Source of the DNA: Stutzerimonas balearica DSM 6083
GTDB lineage: Bacteria > Pseudomonadota > Gammaproteobacteria > Pseudomonadales > Pseudomonadaceae
Assembly (NCBI RefSeq): GCF_000818015.1
Contig: NZ_CP007511.1
Span: 248,001-312,000 of the forward strand
Direction: 5' to 3'
Length of the DNA stretch: 64,000 bases
The first letter of the stretch is position 1; the number at the start of each line of letters is the position of its first letter. Shown here in pieces: positions 24,401 through 33,357 of this stretch. Made by a program: the position numbers and the translations under genes. Under the pieces are notes generated by a model. That model was not told the origin of the DNA. It ran no database searches and worked only from the letters and a program-made list of their open reading frames with translations.

Positions 24401-25029
24401 TCATTCGGATCGTGGCGCGAACAGGTCTCCGGGCGATACCAGTCTCGGTCCGTCACGGTCGCATCCAGTGCCACATCCCAGCTCGCAAGCGGCAGGCGGT
24501 CGACCTTCTGACATTCGTGGGCCAGGCCCAATAGGGTGGGCTTGCGCCAGCTCTTCTGGCGGGTGCGGTAAGCCAGGCTGCGGTCGTAGAAGCCGCCTCC
24601 CATGCCCAGCCGGCCGCCGGCCTCGTCGAAGCCCACCAGCGGCATCAGCAATAGATCCAGCGTCCAGACCTTCCGCTGAGCTTCGCGTGCTCGCACGGGT
24701 TCGGGTATTCCGTAGCGGTTCGGCCTGAGTCGCTCGCCGGGTCGTACGCGTTGAAAGATCATCCGTGTGCGCGGCCATGGATCGAGCACGGGAAGGTAGG
24801 TGGCCTTTCCTCGTCGCTGGGCAGCGCGCAGCAATGGGCGCGGATCGATTTCGCCATCGTTGGGCAGGTATAGGGCGATGTGCCGAGCGCGCCGAAACAG
24901 CGGGTGTTGGGCGAGCAGGCGATAGAGGCGTTGCGCGGCGAGCCGTTGCTCGAGCGGTGAAAGGCTGCGGCGAGCCTGGCGGAGTTGCCGCCGTAAAGCG
25001 GCGCGAGACAGGCCCGCGGCGCTGATCAT
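24397..25029 (-). CDS. fau: 5-formyltetrahydrofolate cyclo-ligase
   Basis: 210 aa. ATP-binding Arg/Lys-rich N-terminus (LRRQLRQARRSLSPLEQRLA). The family motif GFDEAGGRLGMGGGFYDRSL at about residues 134-153 is complete, followed by LLGLAHECQKVDRLP. It recycles 5-formyl-THF to methenyl-THF. The ATG at 25029 begins 5 nt after the 3' end of 6S RNA, the ssrS-fau arrangement conserved across gammaproteobacteria, so it is probably read from the 6S promoter. Confidence 0.96.
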   Translation of the reverse strand: MISAAGLSRAALRRQLRQARRSLSPLEQRLAAQRLYRLLAQHPLFRRARHIALYLPNDGEIDPRPLLRAAQRRGKATYLPVLDPWPRTRMIFQRVRPGERLRPNRYGIPEPVRAREAQRKVWTLDLLLMPLVGFDEAGGRLGMGGGFYDRSLAYRTRQKSWRKPTLLGLAHECQKVDRLPLASWDVALDATVTDRDWYRPETCSRHDPND

Positions 25030-25033
25030 GAAA

Positions 25034-25215
25034 GGTAGCTCCCCAGCATGCCGCTGCCGGCGTAGGCCCTTGAACCCGAGAGTTCAAGGTGGCGACTACA
25101 GAGAACCTTCAGGCTTTCCGTCAGGCGGACATGCACACCGGTCCCACGTGTAGCCTCCATGGTGTTGCTTATCGGGAGAGGGTCATCGCCGACTGGCGCA
25201 CATGCCAGGGAGTTG
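25034..25215 (-). ncRNA. ssrS: 6S RNA
   Basis: About 182 nt between zapA and fau, the standard 6S location. On the minus strand the 5' segment CTCCCTGGCATGT (25200-25212) pairs with GCATGCTGGGGAG (25039-25051) to close the long rod over 13 positions. Near the 3' end the hairpin CCTTGAAC-6 nt-GTTCAAGG (25068-25089) matches the conserved E. coli 6S element. A TATAAT at 25221-25226 sets the 5' end near 25215. 6S mimics an open promoter and binds sigma-70 RNA polymerase in stationary phase. Confidence 0.92.
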
Positions 25216-25220
25216 CGGGG

Positions 25221-25226
25221 ATTATA
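25221..25226 (-). promoter_or_regulatory. -10 element of 6S RNA promoter
   Basis: Perfect TATAAT on the minus strand, 6-7 nt before the deduced 6S 5' end. The -35 is poor (GAACAG at 17-bp spacing). Confidence 0.7.
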
Positions 25227-25396
25227 CCTCAATGCTTTTGCATCTGTTCCCGTTTCATCGGGCATCGCGGCGCTACGACGAATGGTTTTCAGTGAGGGGC
25301 CGCCGAGGCTGCACGTGCGCGCCATGCTGCCGCCGGCCGCGCGGGACCTCGGCTTCCGTACGGTGACGCGCAGAGGATGGTTCACTCGACGTTCGA

Positions 25397-25711
25397 TCAG
25401 TTGCCTGAGGGGTTCGGGTCGGTAGCCAAGGCGCTGTCGACGCGCTCGAGCAGCATGCGCACGTGCTCGCGGGCGCTGCTGGCTTCGGCGTCGAGCTGGT
25501 CGTTCTTGTGCAGCAGTTCGTGGGTGATGTTCAGCGCAGCCATCACCGCCACGCGGTCGGCGCCGATCACCTTGCCGCTGCTGCGGATGTCGCGCATCTT
25601 GCGATCCAGATAGCGCGCGGCGCCTTCCAGGTTGCTGCGCTCCTCGGGCGGACAGGCGATGCAGTATTCCTTGTCCATGATGTGCACGGTGACGGTGTTC
25701 GGCTGGGTCAT
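25397..25711 (-). CDS. zapA: Cell division protein ZapA
   Basis: 104 aa. Starts MTQPNTVTVHIMDKEYCIAC and contains the typical CPPEERSNLEGAARYLDRKM and GADRVAVMAALNITHELL, followed by a C-terminal coiled coil. ZapA cross-links FtsZ filaments at the division ring. It follows a ZapB-like coiled-coil gene with a 4-nt overlap and lies upstream of 6S RNA, as in other gammaproteobacteria. Confidence 0.96.
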   Translation of the reverse strand: MTQPNTVTVHIMDKEYCIACPPEERSNLEGAARYLDRKMRDIRSSGKVIGADRVAVMAALNITHELLHKNDQLDAEASSAREHVRMLLERVDSALATDPNPSGN

Positions 25712-25917
25712 GAGTCCTGCTCCAGGGCTTTCAGGCGCGAAATCATCGATTCGACCTTCAACCGGGCCATTTCGTTCTTTTCGATCAGATGAGCGCGCTC
25801 CTCGCGCCAGGCCTGCTCGTTCGCCTGCAGCAGGCGATTCTGGGCCTTGAGTTGCTCGATGCGCTGGATCAGCTGCTCGAGCTTGGCGGTCAGCAATCGC
25901 AGATCGGCGTCTTCCAT
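25708..25917 (-). CDS. Short coiled-coil protein, TIGR02449/ZapB-like
   Basis: 69 aa from ATG 25917, preceded by TAGGAATCCC; the frame is open 19 codons further. The whole protein is one coiled coil (LLTAKLEQLIQRIEQLKAQN and LLQANEQAWREERAHLIEKN). This small family always precedes zapA in Pseudomonas and resembles ZapB in size and structure. It may therefore act in Z-ring bundling; that is inference. The stop overlaps the zapA ATG (ATGA). Confidence 0.85.
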   Translation of the reverse strand: MEDADLRLLTAKLEQLIQRIEQLKAQNRLLQANEQAWREERAHLIEKNEMARLKVESMISRLKALEQDS

Positions 25918-26036
25918 GGGATTCCTACTAGGGGGCGCGGGCAGGGCCGCCGGGCTTCGATGGTCTTGCCGCAATCGCCGATGCTAGGATACGGAGCCTT
26001 CATTCTAGTCATTGCGCTCTGGTGCGCCTAGCCGCC

Positions 26037-26591
26037 ATGTCGATTCAAGCTTCCCCTTATGCAGCCTTCGCCAGTTTGCTGCAGAACGCTCCGCAAGCCG
26101 TCTCCCTCGCCGAACTGCACGGGCTGCTGCTCGGGCGCAGCTGTGCCGGCGCCAGTTTCGATCCCGATGCCTGGCTGACCGATGCCGCCGATCTGCTTGG
26201 CGAGATGCCCGAAGGCCCGGTCCGGCAGGCGCTGATCGGCCTGCAGGAAATGGTCAAGAACGAACTGGCCGGCGAGGACGTCGCACTGGTTCTGCTGCTG
26301 CCCAGCGACGAGGCCAGCCTGACCGAGCGCGCCGTGGCCCTCGGCCAGTGGTGTCAGGGTTTCCTGGCCGGCTTCGGCCTGACCGCGGGTGATCGTGCGC
26401 TGAGCGACGAGGCGCGCGAGGTGCTGCAGGATCTCGCTGCCATCGCGCAGATCCAGGACTCGCTGGAGGAGTCCGAGGACGGCGAGAACGACTACATGGA
26501 GGTGATGGAGTACCTGCGCGTCGCGCCGCTGCTGCTGTTCGCCGAATGCGCCAAGCCTCTGCCGCCCACCGCCAAACCTTCCTTGCACTGA
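26037..26591 (+). CDS. UPF0149 family protein (YgfB-like)
   Basis: 184 aa from ATG 26037 ([16 protein letters not shown]). All-helical, with [27 protein letters not shown] and the acidic [21 protein letters not shown], the UPF0149 signature. In P. aeruginosa the homologue YgfB influences ampDh3 expression and beta-lactam resistance. It lies 9 nt before pepP and is the first gene of the ygfB-pepP-ubiH-ubiI series. Divergent from the zapA unit. Confidence 0.93.
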   Translation: MSIQASPYAAFASLLQNAPQAVSLAELHGLLLGRSCAGASFDPDAWLTDAADLLGEMPEGPVRQALIGLQEMVKNELAGEDVALVLLLPSDEASLTERAVALGQWCQGFLAGFGLTAGDRALSDEAREVLQDLAAIAQIQDSLEESEDGENDYMEVMEYLRVAPLLLFAECAKPLPPTAKPSLH

Positions 26592-26600
26592 GATGTCCCG

Positions 26601-27935
26601 ATGACTCGCATCCCGAAATCGGAATATGCCCGTCGGCGCAAGACGCTGATGGAGCAGATGGGCCCCGACAGTATCGCCATCCTGCCTGCCGCGCCGATGT
26701 ACATCCGCAACCGGGACGTCGAGCACGTCTATCGCCAGGACAGCGACTTCCAGTACCTCTCCGGGTTTCCCGAGCCCGAAGCGGTGATCGCGCTGATTCC
26801 CGGCCGCGAACACGGCGAATACGTGCTGTTCTGCCGCGAGCGCGACCCCGAGCGCGAGCTCTGGGACGGGCTGCGTGCCGGTCAGGACGGCGCAGTGCGC
26901 GACTACGGTGCCGACGATGCCTTTCCGATCGGCGACATCGATGACATCCTGCCCGGCCTGATCGAAGGTCGCGAGCGCGTCTACTACGCCATCGGCAGCA
27001 ACGAGTCGTTCGACCACCGGCTGATGGAGTGGATCAAGACCATTCGCTCCAAGGCCCGCCAGGGCGCACAGCCGCCCAGCGAGTTCGTCGCGCTCGACCA
27101 CCTGCTGCATGATCTGCGGCTGTACAAATCGGCGGCCGAGGTGAAGGTGATGCAGGCCGCGGCCGAGATCTCCGCGCGGGCGCATGTGCGGGCGATGCAA
27201 GCGGCGCGCCCTGGCTTGTTCGAGTATCACCTCGAGGCCGAATTGGATTACGAGTTTCGCAAGGGCGGGGCAAAGATGCCGGCCTACGGCTCGATTGTCG
27301 CCAGCGGGCGCAACGCCTGCATCCTGCATTACCGGGAGAACGACCAGCCGCTGAAGGACGGCGACCTGGTGCTGATCGACGCGGGGTGCGAGATCGACTG
27401 CTACGCCAGCGACATCACCCGCACCTTCCCGGTCAACGGCCGGTTTTCGGCAGAGCAGAAGGCCATCTACGAGCTGGTGCTGGCTGCCAACGAGGAGGCG
27501 TTCAAGCACATCGCGCCAGGCAGGCACTGGAACGAGGCCCACGAAGCCACCGTGCGGGTCATCACGGCCGGGCTGGTCGAACTCGGCTTGCTGCAGGGCG
27601 AGGTCGATGCGCTGATTGCCAGCGAAGCCTACAAGCCGTTCTACATGCATCGCGCCGGCCACTGGCTGGGCATGGACGTGCATGATGTCGGCGATTACAA
27701 GGTGGGCGGCGTCTGGCGCGAGCTCGAGCCGGGTATGTGCATGACCGTAGAGCCCGGCATCTACATCGCGGCCGACAACCAGAACGTCGAGCGCCGCTGG
27801 CGGGGAATCGGTGTGCGCATCGAGGATGACGTCGTGGTCACCAAGACCGGCTGCCAGGTTCTGACCGGCGGCGTGCCCAAGCGCGTCGAGGAGATCGAGG
27901 CGCTGATGGCCGCTGTGCGAGAAGAGGGGCTCTGA
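26601..27935 (+). CDS. pepP: Xaa-Pro aminopeptidase
   Basis: 444 aa, the usual length. The N-terminal domain (1-175) carries YARRRKTLMEQMGPDSIAIL. The C-terminal pita-bread domain has the dimetal ligands: Asp in LVLIDAGCEIDCYASDITRT, His in HRAGHWLGMDVHDVG, Glu in MTVEPGIYIA and Glu in GVRIEDDVVVT. It removes N-terminal residues preceding proline. In pseudomonads and E. coli it is always beside ubiH, as here. Confidence 0.96.
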   Translation: MTRIPKSEYARRRKTLMEQMGPDSIAILPAAPMYIRNRDVEHVYRQDSDFQYLSGFPEPEAVIALIPGREHGEYVLFCRERDPERELWDGLRAGQDGAVRDYGADDAFPIGDIDDILPGLIEGRERVYYAIGSNESFDHRLMEWIKTIRSKARQGAQPPSEFVALDHLLHDLRLYKSAAEVKVMQAAAEISARAHVRAMQAARPGLFEYHLEAELDYEFRKGGAKMPAYGSIVASGRNACILHYRENDQPLKDGDLVLIDAGCEIDCYASDITRTFPVNGRFSAEQKAIYELVLAANEEAFKHIAPGRHWNEAHEATVRVITAGLVELGLLQGEVDALIASEAYKPFYMHRAGHWLGMDVHDVGDYKVGGVWRELEPGMCMTVEPGIYIAADNQNVERRWRGIGVRIEDDVVVTKTGCQVLTGGVPKRVEEIEALMAAVREEGL

Positions 27936-27936
27936 C

Positions 27937-29115
27937 TTGAGCACACTGGCGATTATCGGCGGTGGGCTGGTAGGCGCCAGCCTGGCGCTGGCCTTGCAGG
28001 CCGGCGCCCGTGAACGCGGCTGGATGATCCAGCTGATCGAGCCTTTCGCACCTGGCGATGAATACCAGCCGAGCTACGATGCCCGCTCCACGGCGCTGTC
28101 CTATGGCACCCGGCTGATCTACGAGCGCCTCGGCATCTGGGCCGAGATTGCCAGGCGCGCCGAGCCGATCCGGCGCATCCATGTCTCCGAGCGCGGCAAG
28201 TTCGGCGCGACCCGGCTGGATGCCTCGAACGAAGGGGTGCCGGCGCTCGGCTATGTGGTCGAGAACGCCTGGATCGGCCACTGCCTCTGGCAGGCGCTGG
28301 ACGATACGGTCATCACTCGCCGCTGCCCGGCGGAAGTCGCGGCGCTGGAACCGATCGAGACGGGTTATCGCCTGACCCTTGCCGATGGCGCGACGCTCGA
28401 CTGCGCACTCGCCGTGCTCGCCGACGGTGGGCGTTCGGCCCTGCGCGAGCAGCTGGGTATTCATGTGCGGCGTCGGCCCTATGGGCAGACGGCGCTGATC
28501 GCCAATGTCACGCCCGGCCAGCCGCATCAGGGCCTGGCCTACGAGCGTTTCACCGAGCAGGGGCCCATGGCCTTGCTGCCGTTGCCCGATGATCGTTGTG
28601 CGCTGGTCTGGACGCGCTCGCATGCCGATGCCGAGCAGCTGGCGCTGCTTGATGACACGCCGTTTCTCGAAGCCTTGCAGCAGGCTTTTGGCTTTCGCCT
28701 AGGCGGCTTCCGCCAGGTCGGTACACGCCACCTCTATCCGTTGGCATTGGTCGAAGCCGAGGAGCAGGTGCGCAGCGGGCTGGTGGTGCTCGGCAATGCG
28801 GCGCACAGCCTGCACCCCATCGCCGGGCAGGGCTACAACCTGTCGCTGCGCGACGTCGATGCACTGGCCGATGCGCTGCTAAGCAGTCGTGCGCCGTTGG
28901 GTGACCCGGCGCTGCTGCATGACTATGCGCTGCGCCAGCAGCGCGATCAGTGGATTACCGTGGGGTTTTCCGATCAGGTAACCCGGCTCTTCGGCGACTC
29001 GGGGCCCTTCGTCTCGGCCGGGCGCAGTCTCGGGCTGATCGGCCTGGACCTGCTGCCGCCGGCCAAGCGCTGGTTCGCCCGTCAGGCGATGGGCCTTGGC
29101 GTACGACCGCGCTGA
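27937..29115 (+). CDS. ubiH: 2-octaprenyl-6-methoxyphenol hydroxylase
   Basis: 392 aa starting at a TTG (27937) directly after the pepP stop, with AGAGGGG upstream; no ATG fits. The FAD-binding GGGLVGASLALALQAGAR is N-terminal. VLADGGRS is the DG motif, and LGNAAHSLHPIAGQGYNLSL the second FAD motif, with GN as usual in UbiH. It hydroxylates C1 of the ubiquinone ring. It is part of the pepP-ubiH-ubiI operon. Confidence 0.94.
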   Translation: MSTLAIIGGGLVGASLALALQAGARERGWMIQLIEPFAPGDEYQPSYDARSTALSYGTRLIYERLGIWAEIARRAEPIRRIHVSERGKFGATRLDASNEGVPALGYVVENAWIGHCLWQALDDTVITRRCPAEVAALEPIETGYRLTLADGATLDCALAVLADGGRSALREQLGIHVRRRPYGQTALIANVTPGQPHQGLAYERFTEQGPMALLPLPDDRCALVWTRSHADAEQLALLDDTPFLEALQQAFGFRLGGFRQVGTRHLYPLALVEAEEQVRSGLVVLGNAAHSLHPIAGQGYNLSLRDVDALADALLSSRAPLGDPALLHDYALRQQRDQWITVGFSDQVTRLFGDSGPFVSAGRSLGLIGLDLLPPAKRWFARQAMGLGVRPR

Positions 29116-29176
29116 GTCGCGGGCACCAATCACAATCTTGCAGCCGGTGCGCGATGGGCGCCCAAAGGAGAAGCAG

Positions 29177-30397
29177 ATGCAGGCGGATCTGGTCATCGTC
29201 GGCGCCGGCATGGTCGGCAGTACGCTCGCGCTGGCCCTGGCCGGTAGTGGGCTGAGCATTCTGGTCGTCGATGCCGGCGCGCTCGAGGTGCCGGCTTTCG
29301 AAGCGGCAGCGCCCTTCGAGCCGCGGGTCAGCGCTTTGTCGATGGCCAGTCAGCGCATCCTCGAGCGCGTGGGCGCCTGGCCCGGCATCGTCTCCCGCCG
29401 CGCCTGTCGATACACCGACATGCGGGTATGGGACGGATCAGGCACCGGGCAGATTCACTTCTCCGCTGCGTCGGTGCATGCCGAGGCGCTCGGGCATATC
29501 GTCGAGAATCGCGTGGTGCAGGACGCGTTGCTCGACGCCCTGCGCGCCGGGGGCGAGATCGAGCTGCTCGGCAATGCATCGCTGCAGACGCTCGAGCGCG
29601 ATGGCACGGGCTGGCAGATCGAACTGGCCGACGGCCGTCGGATCCGCTCGGAATTGGTGGTCGCGGCCGATGGCGCGCAATCGACGGTGCGTCGTCTGGC
29701 GGGCTGCGAGACGCGCGAGTGGGATTACCTGCACCATGCCATCGTGACCAGTGTGCGCTGCGCCGAACCCCACCTGCGCACGGCCTGGCAGCGCTTCACC
29801 GATGATGGCCCGCTGGCGTTTCTGCCGCTCGAGCGCGCCGGCGATCAGCACTGGTGCTCGATTGTCTGGTCGTGCACCGAGCCGGAGGCGCGCCGGCTCA
29901 TGGCGCTCGATGACGAAGCGTTCCGCGCTGCGCTGGGTCGGGCCTTCGAATATCGTCTGGGCGAGATTCAATCGGTCGATCCGCGGCTGTGCATTCCGCT
30001 GCGCCAGCGTCACGCCAAGCGCTATGTGCAACCCGGCCTGGCGCTGGTCGGCGATGCCGCGCACGTCATCCATCCGCTGGCGGGGCAGGGTGTCAATCTT
30101 GGCCTGCTCGATGCCGCGACCCTGGCCGAGGTGCTGCACGCGGCGCTGACCCGCGGCGAGCGGCCCGGCGAGCTGCGCGTGCTTTCACGCTACGAACGTC
30201 GTCGCATGCCGCACAACCTGGCGATGATGGCGGCGATGGAGGGCTTCGAGCGTCTGTTCCAGGCCGATCCGCTGCCGCTGCGCTGGTTGCGCAACGCCGG
30301 GCTCAAGGGCGTCGAGGCGCTGCCCGAGCTCAAGTCGATGTTCGTACGGCAGGCCCTGGGCCTGACCAGTGATCTGCCGGAGCTGGCGCGCGCCTGA
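29177..30397 (+). CDS. ubiI: UbiI/VisC-type FAD-dependent ubiquinone hydroxylase
   Basis: 406 aa from ATG 29177 with AAAGGAG 6 nt upstream. VIVGAGMVGSTLALALAG is the N-terminal dinucleotide motif. VVAADGAQSTVRRLAG and LVGDAAHVIHPLAGQGVNLG complete the flavoprotein monooxygenase pattern. Position after ubiH and overall similarity suggest the C5 hydroxylase; assignment between UbiI and related UbiM/UbiF-like enzymes rests on context. 61 nt from ubiH. Confidence 0.88.
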   Translation: MQADLVIVGAGMVGSTLALALAGSGLSILVVDAGALEVPAFEAAAPFEPRVSALSMASQRILERVGAWPGIVSRRACRYTDMRVWDGSGTGQIHFSAASVHAEALGHIVENRVVQDALLDALRAGGEIELLGNASLQTLERDGTGWQIELADGRRIRSELVVAADGAQSTVRRLAGCETREWDYLHHAIVTSVRCAEPHLRTAWQRFTDDGPLAFLPLERAGDQHWCSIVWSCTEPEARRLMALDDEAFRAALGRAFEYRLGEIQSVDPRLCIPLRQRHAKRYVQPGLALVGDAAHVIHPLAGQGVNLGLLDAATLAEVLHAALTRGERPGELRVLSRYERRRMPHNLAMMAAMEGFERLFQADPLPLRWLRNAGLKGVEALPELKSMFVRQALGLTSDLPELARA

Positions 30398-30442
30398 AAC
30401 ACGCTGCGACAGGCGGTCGCCCAATGTCGCATTGAGAAGCTA

Positions 30443-30461
30443 AATAACATTCACTATTATT
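30443..30461 (+). promoter_or_regulatory. Candidate Fur box upstream of fbpA
   Basis: The A+T-rich AATAACATTCACTATTATT matches 11 of 19 positions of the Fur consensus, mainly the outer ATAA/TTAT blocks. It lies about 35 nt before the iron-binding protein gene, in an otherwise GC-rich gap. Confidence 0.5.
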
Positions 30462-30494
30462 TGGCTCTCCCAAGCTCCGCAAGAGGCACGCTAC

Positions 30495-31496
30495 ATGCAG
30501 GCAAGCAAAGGTTTTCTCGCCGCGTTGACCCTGACGGCCCTGTCGGGCGCCGTGCAGGCGGCCGATGAAGTCGTGGTGTATTCGTCGCGTATCGACGAGC
30601 TGATCAAGCCGGTGTTCGACGCCTATACCGAAAAGACCGGTGTGACCGTCAAGTTCATCACTGACAAGGAAGCGCCGCTGATGGCGCGGCTCAAGGCTGA
30701 AGGCGAGAACACGCCTGCCGACCTCTTGCTGACTGTCGATGGCGGCAACCTCTGGCAGGCCGAGCAGATGGGCATCCTGCAGCCGCTCGACTCCGAGGTG
30801 GTCAAGCAGAACATTCCGGCTCAGTACCGTTCCTCCAGCGATGCCTGGACCGGCCTGTCGCTGCGCGCGCGGACCATCGTCTACTCGCCGCAGCGGGTCA
30901 AGGAAGGCGAGTTGTCTACCTACGAGGCACTCGCGGGCGACAACTGGGAAGGCCGCCTGTGCCTGCGCACCAGCAAGAAGGTCTACAACCAGTCGCTGAC
31001 CGCGACGATGATCGAGACCCACGGCGCGGAGAAGACCGAAGAAATCATCCGCGGCTGGGTCGACAACCTGGCCACCGATGTCTTTGCCGACGATACCGCG
31101 CTGATCCAGGCGATCGATGCCGGCCAGTGCGATGTGGGGATCGTCAACACCTACTACTACGGCCGTTTGCACAAGAGCGATCCGCAGTTGAAGGCCAAGC
31201 TGTTCTGGCCGAACCAGGGCGACCGCGGCGTACACGTCAACCTCTCGGGCATCGGTCTGACCAAGCATGCGCCGCATCCTGAAGCGGCGCGCAAGCTGGT
31301 CGAGTGGATGACCGGGCCGCAGGCGCAGAGCATCTTCGCTGACATCAACATGGAGTACCCGGCCAATCCGGCGGTGAAGCCGTCAGCCGAGGTTGCCAGC
31401 TGGGGCGAGTTCAAGGCCGACACCATTCCGGTGGAAGTCGCCGGCAAGCGCCAGGCCGAAGCGATCAAGCTGATGGATCGCGCTGGCTGGAACTGA
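30495..31496 (+). CDS. fbpA: Ferric iron ABC transporter, periplasmic binding protein
   Basis: 333 aa. A signal peptide of about 22 residues ends AVQAAD. The mature protein begins [20 protein letters not shown], and the Tyr pair in [11 protein letters not shown] is the usual ferric-iron ligand region of FbpA/HitA proteins. The domain ends WNQ-like after [10 protein letters not shown]. It captures Fe(3+) for the permease encoded 112 nt downstream. A candidate Fur box precedes it. This pair corresponds in location to PA5217-PA5216. Confidence 0.94.
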   Translation: MQASKGFLAALTLTALSGAVQAADEVVVYSSRIDELIKPVFDAYTEKTGVTVKFITDKEAPLMARLKAEGENTPADLLLTVDGGNLWQAEQMGILQPLDSEVVKQNIPAQYRSSSDAWTGLSLRARTIVYSPQRVKEGELSTYEALAGDNWEGRLCLRTSKKVYNQSLTATMIETHGAEKTEEIIRGWVDNLATDVFADDTALIQAIDAGQCDVGIVNTYYYGRLHKSDPQLKAKLFWPNQGDRGVHVNLSGIGLTKHAPHPEAARKLVEWMTGPQAQSIFADINMEYPANPAVKPSAEVASWGEFKADTIPVEVAGKRQAEAIKLMDRAGWN

Positions 31497-31560
31497 GGTC
31501 TGGTGCGGGTGAGCGCCCGGGGCGCTTTCCCGCAGATTGCCGAGCTGATGCCGTTATACT

Positions 31561-31585
31561 CGACGCCCCCTCCATGGGGGCGTCG
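31561..31585 (+). terminator. Intercistronic hairpin between fbpA and fbpB
   Basis: CGACGCCCCC and GGGGGCGTCG form a perfect 10-bp stem with loop TCCAT, followed by TCTTTCC. It is strong enough to act as a partial terminator or to protect the fbpA message from 3' decay. Either way it favours more binding protein than permease. Confidence 0.6.
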
Positions 31586-31608
31586 TCTTTCCTGCTGCCG
31601 AGGCCCGA

Positions 31609-33219
31609 GTGTCCCATCCCGTCGAGCACCGCTGGTATCCCATCGCCTTTGCCGTCGCCGCGCTGGTTCTGTTGCCGCTCAGCGTCTTGCTGCTCAGCTG
31701 GCACGAGGTCGACCGCGAGATCTGGTCGCACCTGTGGGAAACCCAGATGCCACGCTTGCTCGGCAATACCTTGACGCTGGTGGCCGGGGTCTCGATCGGC
31801 GTGACGCTGCTCGGGGTCAGCCTGGCCTGGCTGACGGCCCTGTGCGAATTCCCCGGGCGGCGCTGGCTGGACTGGGCGCTGATGCTGCCCTTCGCCATTC
31901 CCGCCTATGTCCTGGCGTTCGTCTTCATCGGCCTGCTGGATTTCGCCGGGCCGGTGCAGAGCCTGGCGCGCGAATGGTTCGGCAGCGACATCCGCTTCCC
32001 GCGGGTGCGCTCGACCGGTGGGGTGATCGTCGTGCTGGTGCTGGTCTTCTATCCCTATGTCTACCTGCTGGCACGCTCGGCCTTCCTGGCCCAGGGCAAG
32101 GGATTGATGGAGGCGGCACGGGTGCTGGGCCAGTCGCCGCTACAGGCGTTCTGGCACGTCGCGCTGCCAATGGCGCGCCCGGCGATCGGTGCGGGGCTGG
32201 CCCTCGCCCTGATGGAAACCCTGGCTGACTTCGGTGCGGTCTCGGTGTTCAACTTCGATACCTTCACCACGGCGATCTACAAGACCTGGTACGGCTTCTT
32301 CAGCCTCACCAGCGCGACCCAGCTAGCCAGCCTGCTGTTGCTGGCGGTGATGCTGGTGCTCTACGGCGAGCGGCGGGCCCGCGGTGCGGCGCGGCCGGCA
32401 AACGAGCGCGCGCGCAGCGCGGCGTTGTATCGGCTGCACGGCTGGAAGGCGCTCGCCGCGACCGCTTGGTGTGTGCTGGTGTTTCTCTGTGCCTTCGTCG
32501 TGCCTGTCCTGCAATTGTTGACCTGGTTGTGGCAGCGCGGACGCTTCGATCTCGATGAGCGATATGCCGCGCTGATCATGCACACCCTGTCGCTCGGCGG
32601 ACTGGCTGCGGCGGTCACGGTGGGCGTCGCCCTGCTGCTTGCCTTTGCTCGCCGGCAGGCGCCGGTGCGCTCGATTCGCGCCGCAGTGGGGCTGGCGAAC
32701 CTCGGCTATGCGTTGCCGGGGTCGGTGCTGGCCGTGGCGATCATGCTTGCGTTCAGCTACCTCGACCGCGAACTGGTGATTCCGCTGTCGACTTGGCTGG
32801 GCGGGGCTGGCAAGCCGATTCTGCTCGGCAGCCTCGGCGCGCTGCTGGTGGCTTACCTGATCCGCTTCATGGCGGTTGCCTTCGGCCCGCTGGAGAGCAG
32901 CCTCGCGCGCATCCGTCCTTCCCTGCCGCAGGCCTCGCGCAGCCTGGGCGTCGGTGGGCCGGCACTGTTCCTGCGGGTCTACCTGCCGCTGCTCCTGCCC
33001 GGCGCCCTGAGTGCCGCGCTGCTGGTTTTCGTCGATGTGCTCAAGGAGATGCCGGCTACGCTGATCATGCGGCCCTTCGGCTGGGACACGCTGGCCGTAC
33101 GCATCTTCGAAATGACCAGCGAAGGGGAGTGGGCGCGTGCCTCGCTGCCGGCGTTGACGCTGGTGCTGGTCGGGTTGTTGCCGGTGGTGCTGCTGATACG
33201 CCGTTCGGCCAGGCGCTGA
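31609..33219 (+). CDS. fbpB: Ferric iron ABC transporter, fused permease
   Basis: 536 aa from GTG 31609 with GAGG upstream. Twelve or so membrane helices form two homologous permease halves, each with an EAA loop (EAARVLGQSPLQAFWHVALP and ASRSLGVGGPALFLRVYLPL). This is the FbpB/HitB type. No ATPase gene follows: the next gene is gcvT, so FbpC must be encoded elsewhere or shared. Likely co-transcribed with fbpA through the intercistronic hairpin. Confidence 0.94.
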   Translation: MSHPVEHRWYPIAFAVAALVLLPLSVLLLSWHEVDREIWSHLWETQMPRLLGNTLTLVAGVSIGVTLLGVSLAWLTALCEFPGRRWLDWALMLPFAIPAYVLAFVFIGLLDFAGPVQSLAREWFGSDIRFPRVRSTGGVIVVLVLVFYPYVYLLARSAFLAQGKGLMEAARVLGQSPLQAFWHVALPMARPAIGAGLALALMETLADFGAVSVFNFDTFTTAIYKTWYGFFSLTSATQLASLLLLAVMLVLYGERRARGAARPANERARSAALYRLHGWKALAATAWCVLVFLCAFVVPVLQLLTWLWQRGRFDLDERYAALIMHTLSLGGLAAAVTVGVALLLAFARRQAPVRSIRAAVGLANLGYALPGSVLAVAIMLAFSYLDRELVIPLSTWLGGAGKPILLGSLGALLVAYLIRFMAVAFGPLESSLARIRPSLPQASRSLGVGGPALFLRVYLPLLLPGALSAALLVFVDVLKEMPATLIMRPFGWDTLAVRIFEMTSEGEWARASLPALTLVLVGLLPVVLLIRRSARR

Positions 33220-33357
33220 GCTCGCCGACAGCGCGCCGTGACCTGTCATGACCTTGGGGCTACAATGCGCGCCAATTCGAACGCCGGCCCCCCGCGGGCC
33301 GGTCCTATCGCCCGTCACACCCAGCCGCTTCGGCGACCTGCCCGGAAGGAGACACCC

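Noticed and set aside
25026..25385. 119-aa frame covering the 6S RNA region
   Set aside because: The region folds as 6S RNA with the expected position and conserved hairpin; the frame is incidental.
26028..27944. 638-aa antisense open frame over ygfB and pepP
   Set aside because: It mirrors codon bias of the real genes; no domain pattern, no start context.
27937..29115. GN instead of GD in the second FAD motif of UbiH
   Set aside because: UbiH proteins commonly have GNAA here, so it is normal and supports the assignment.
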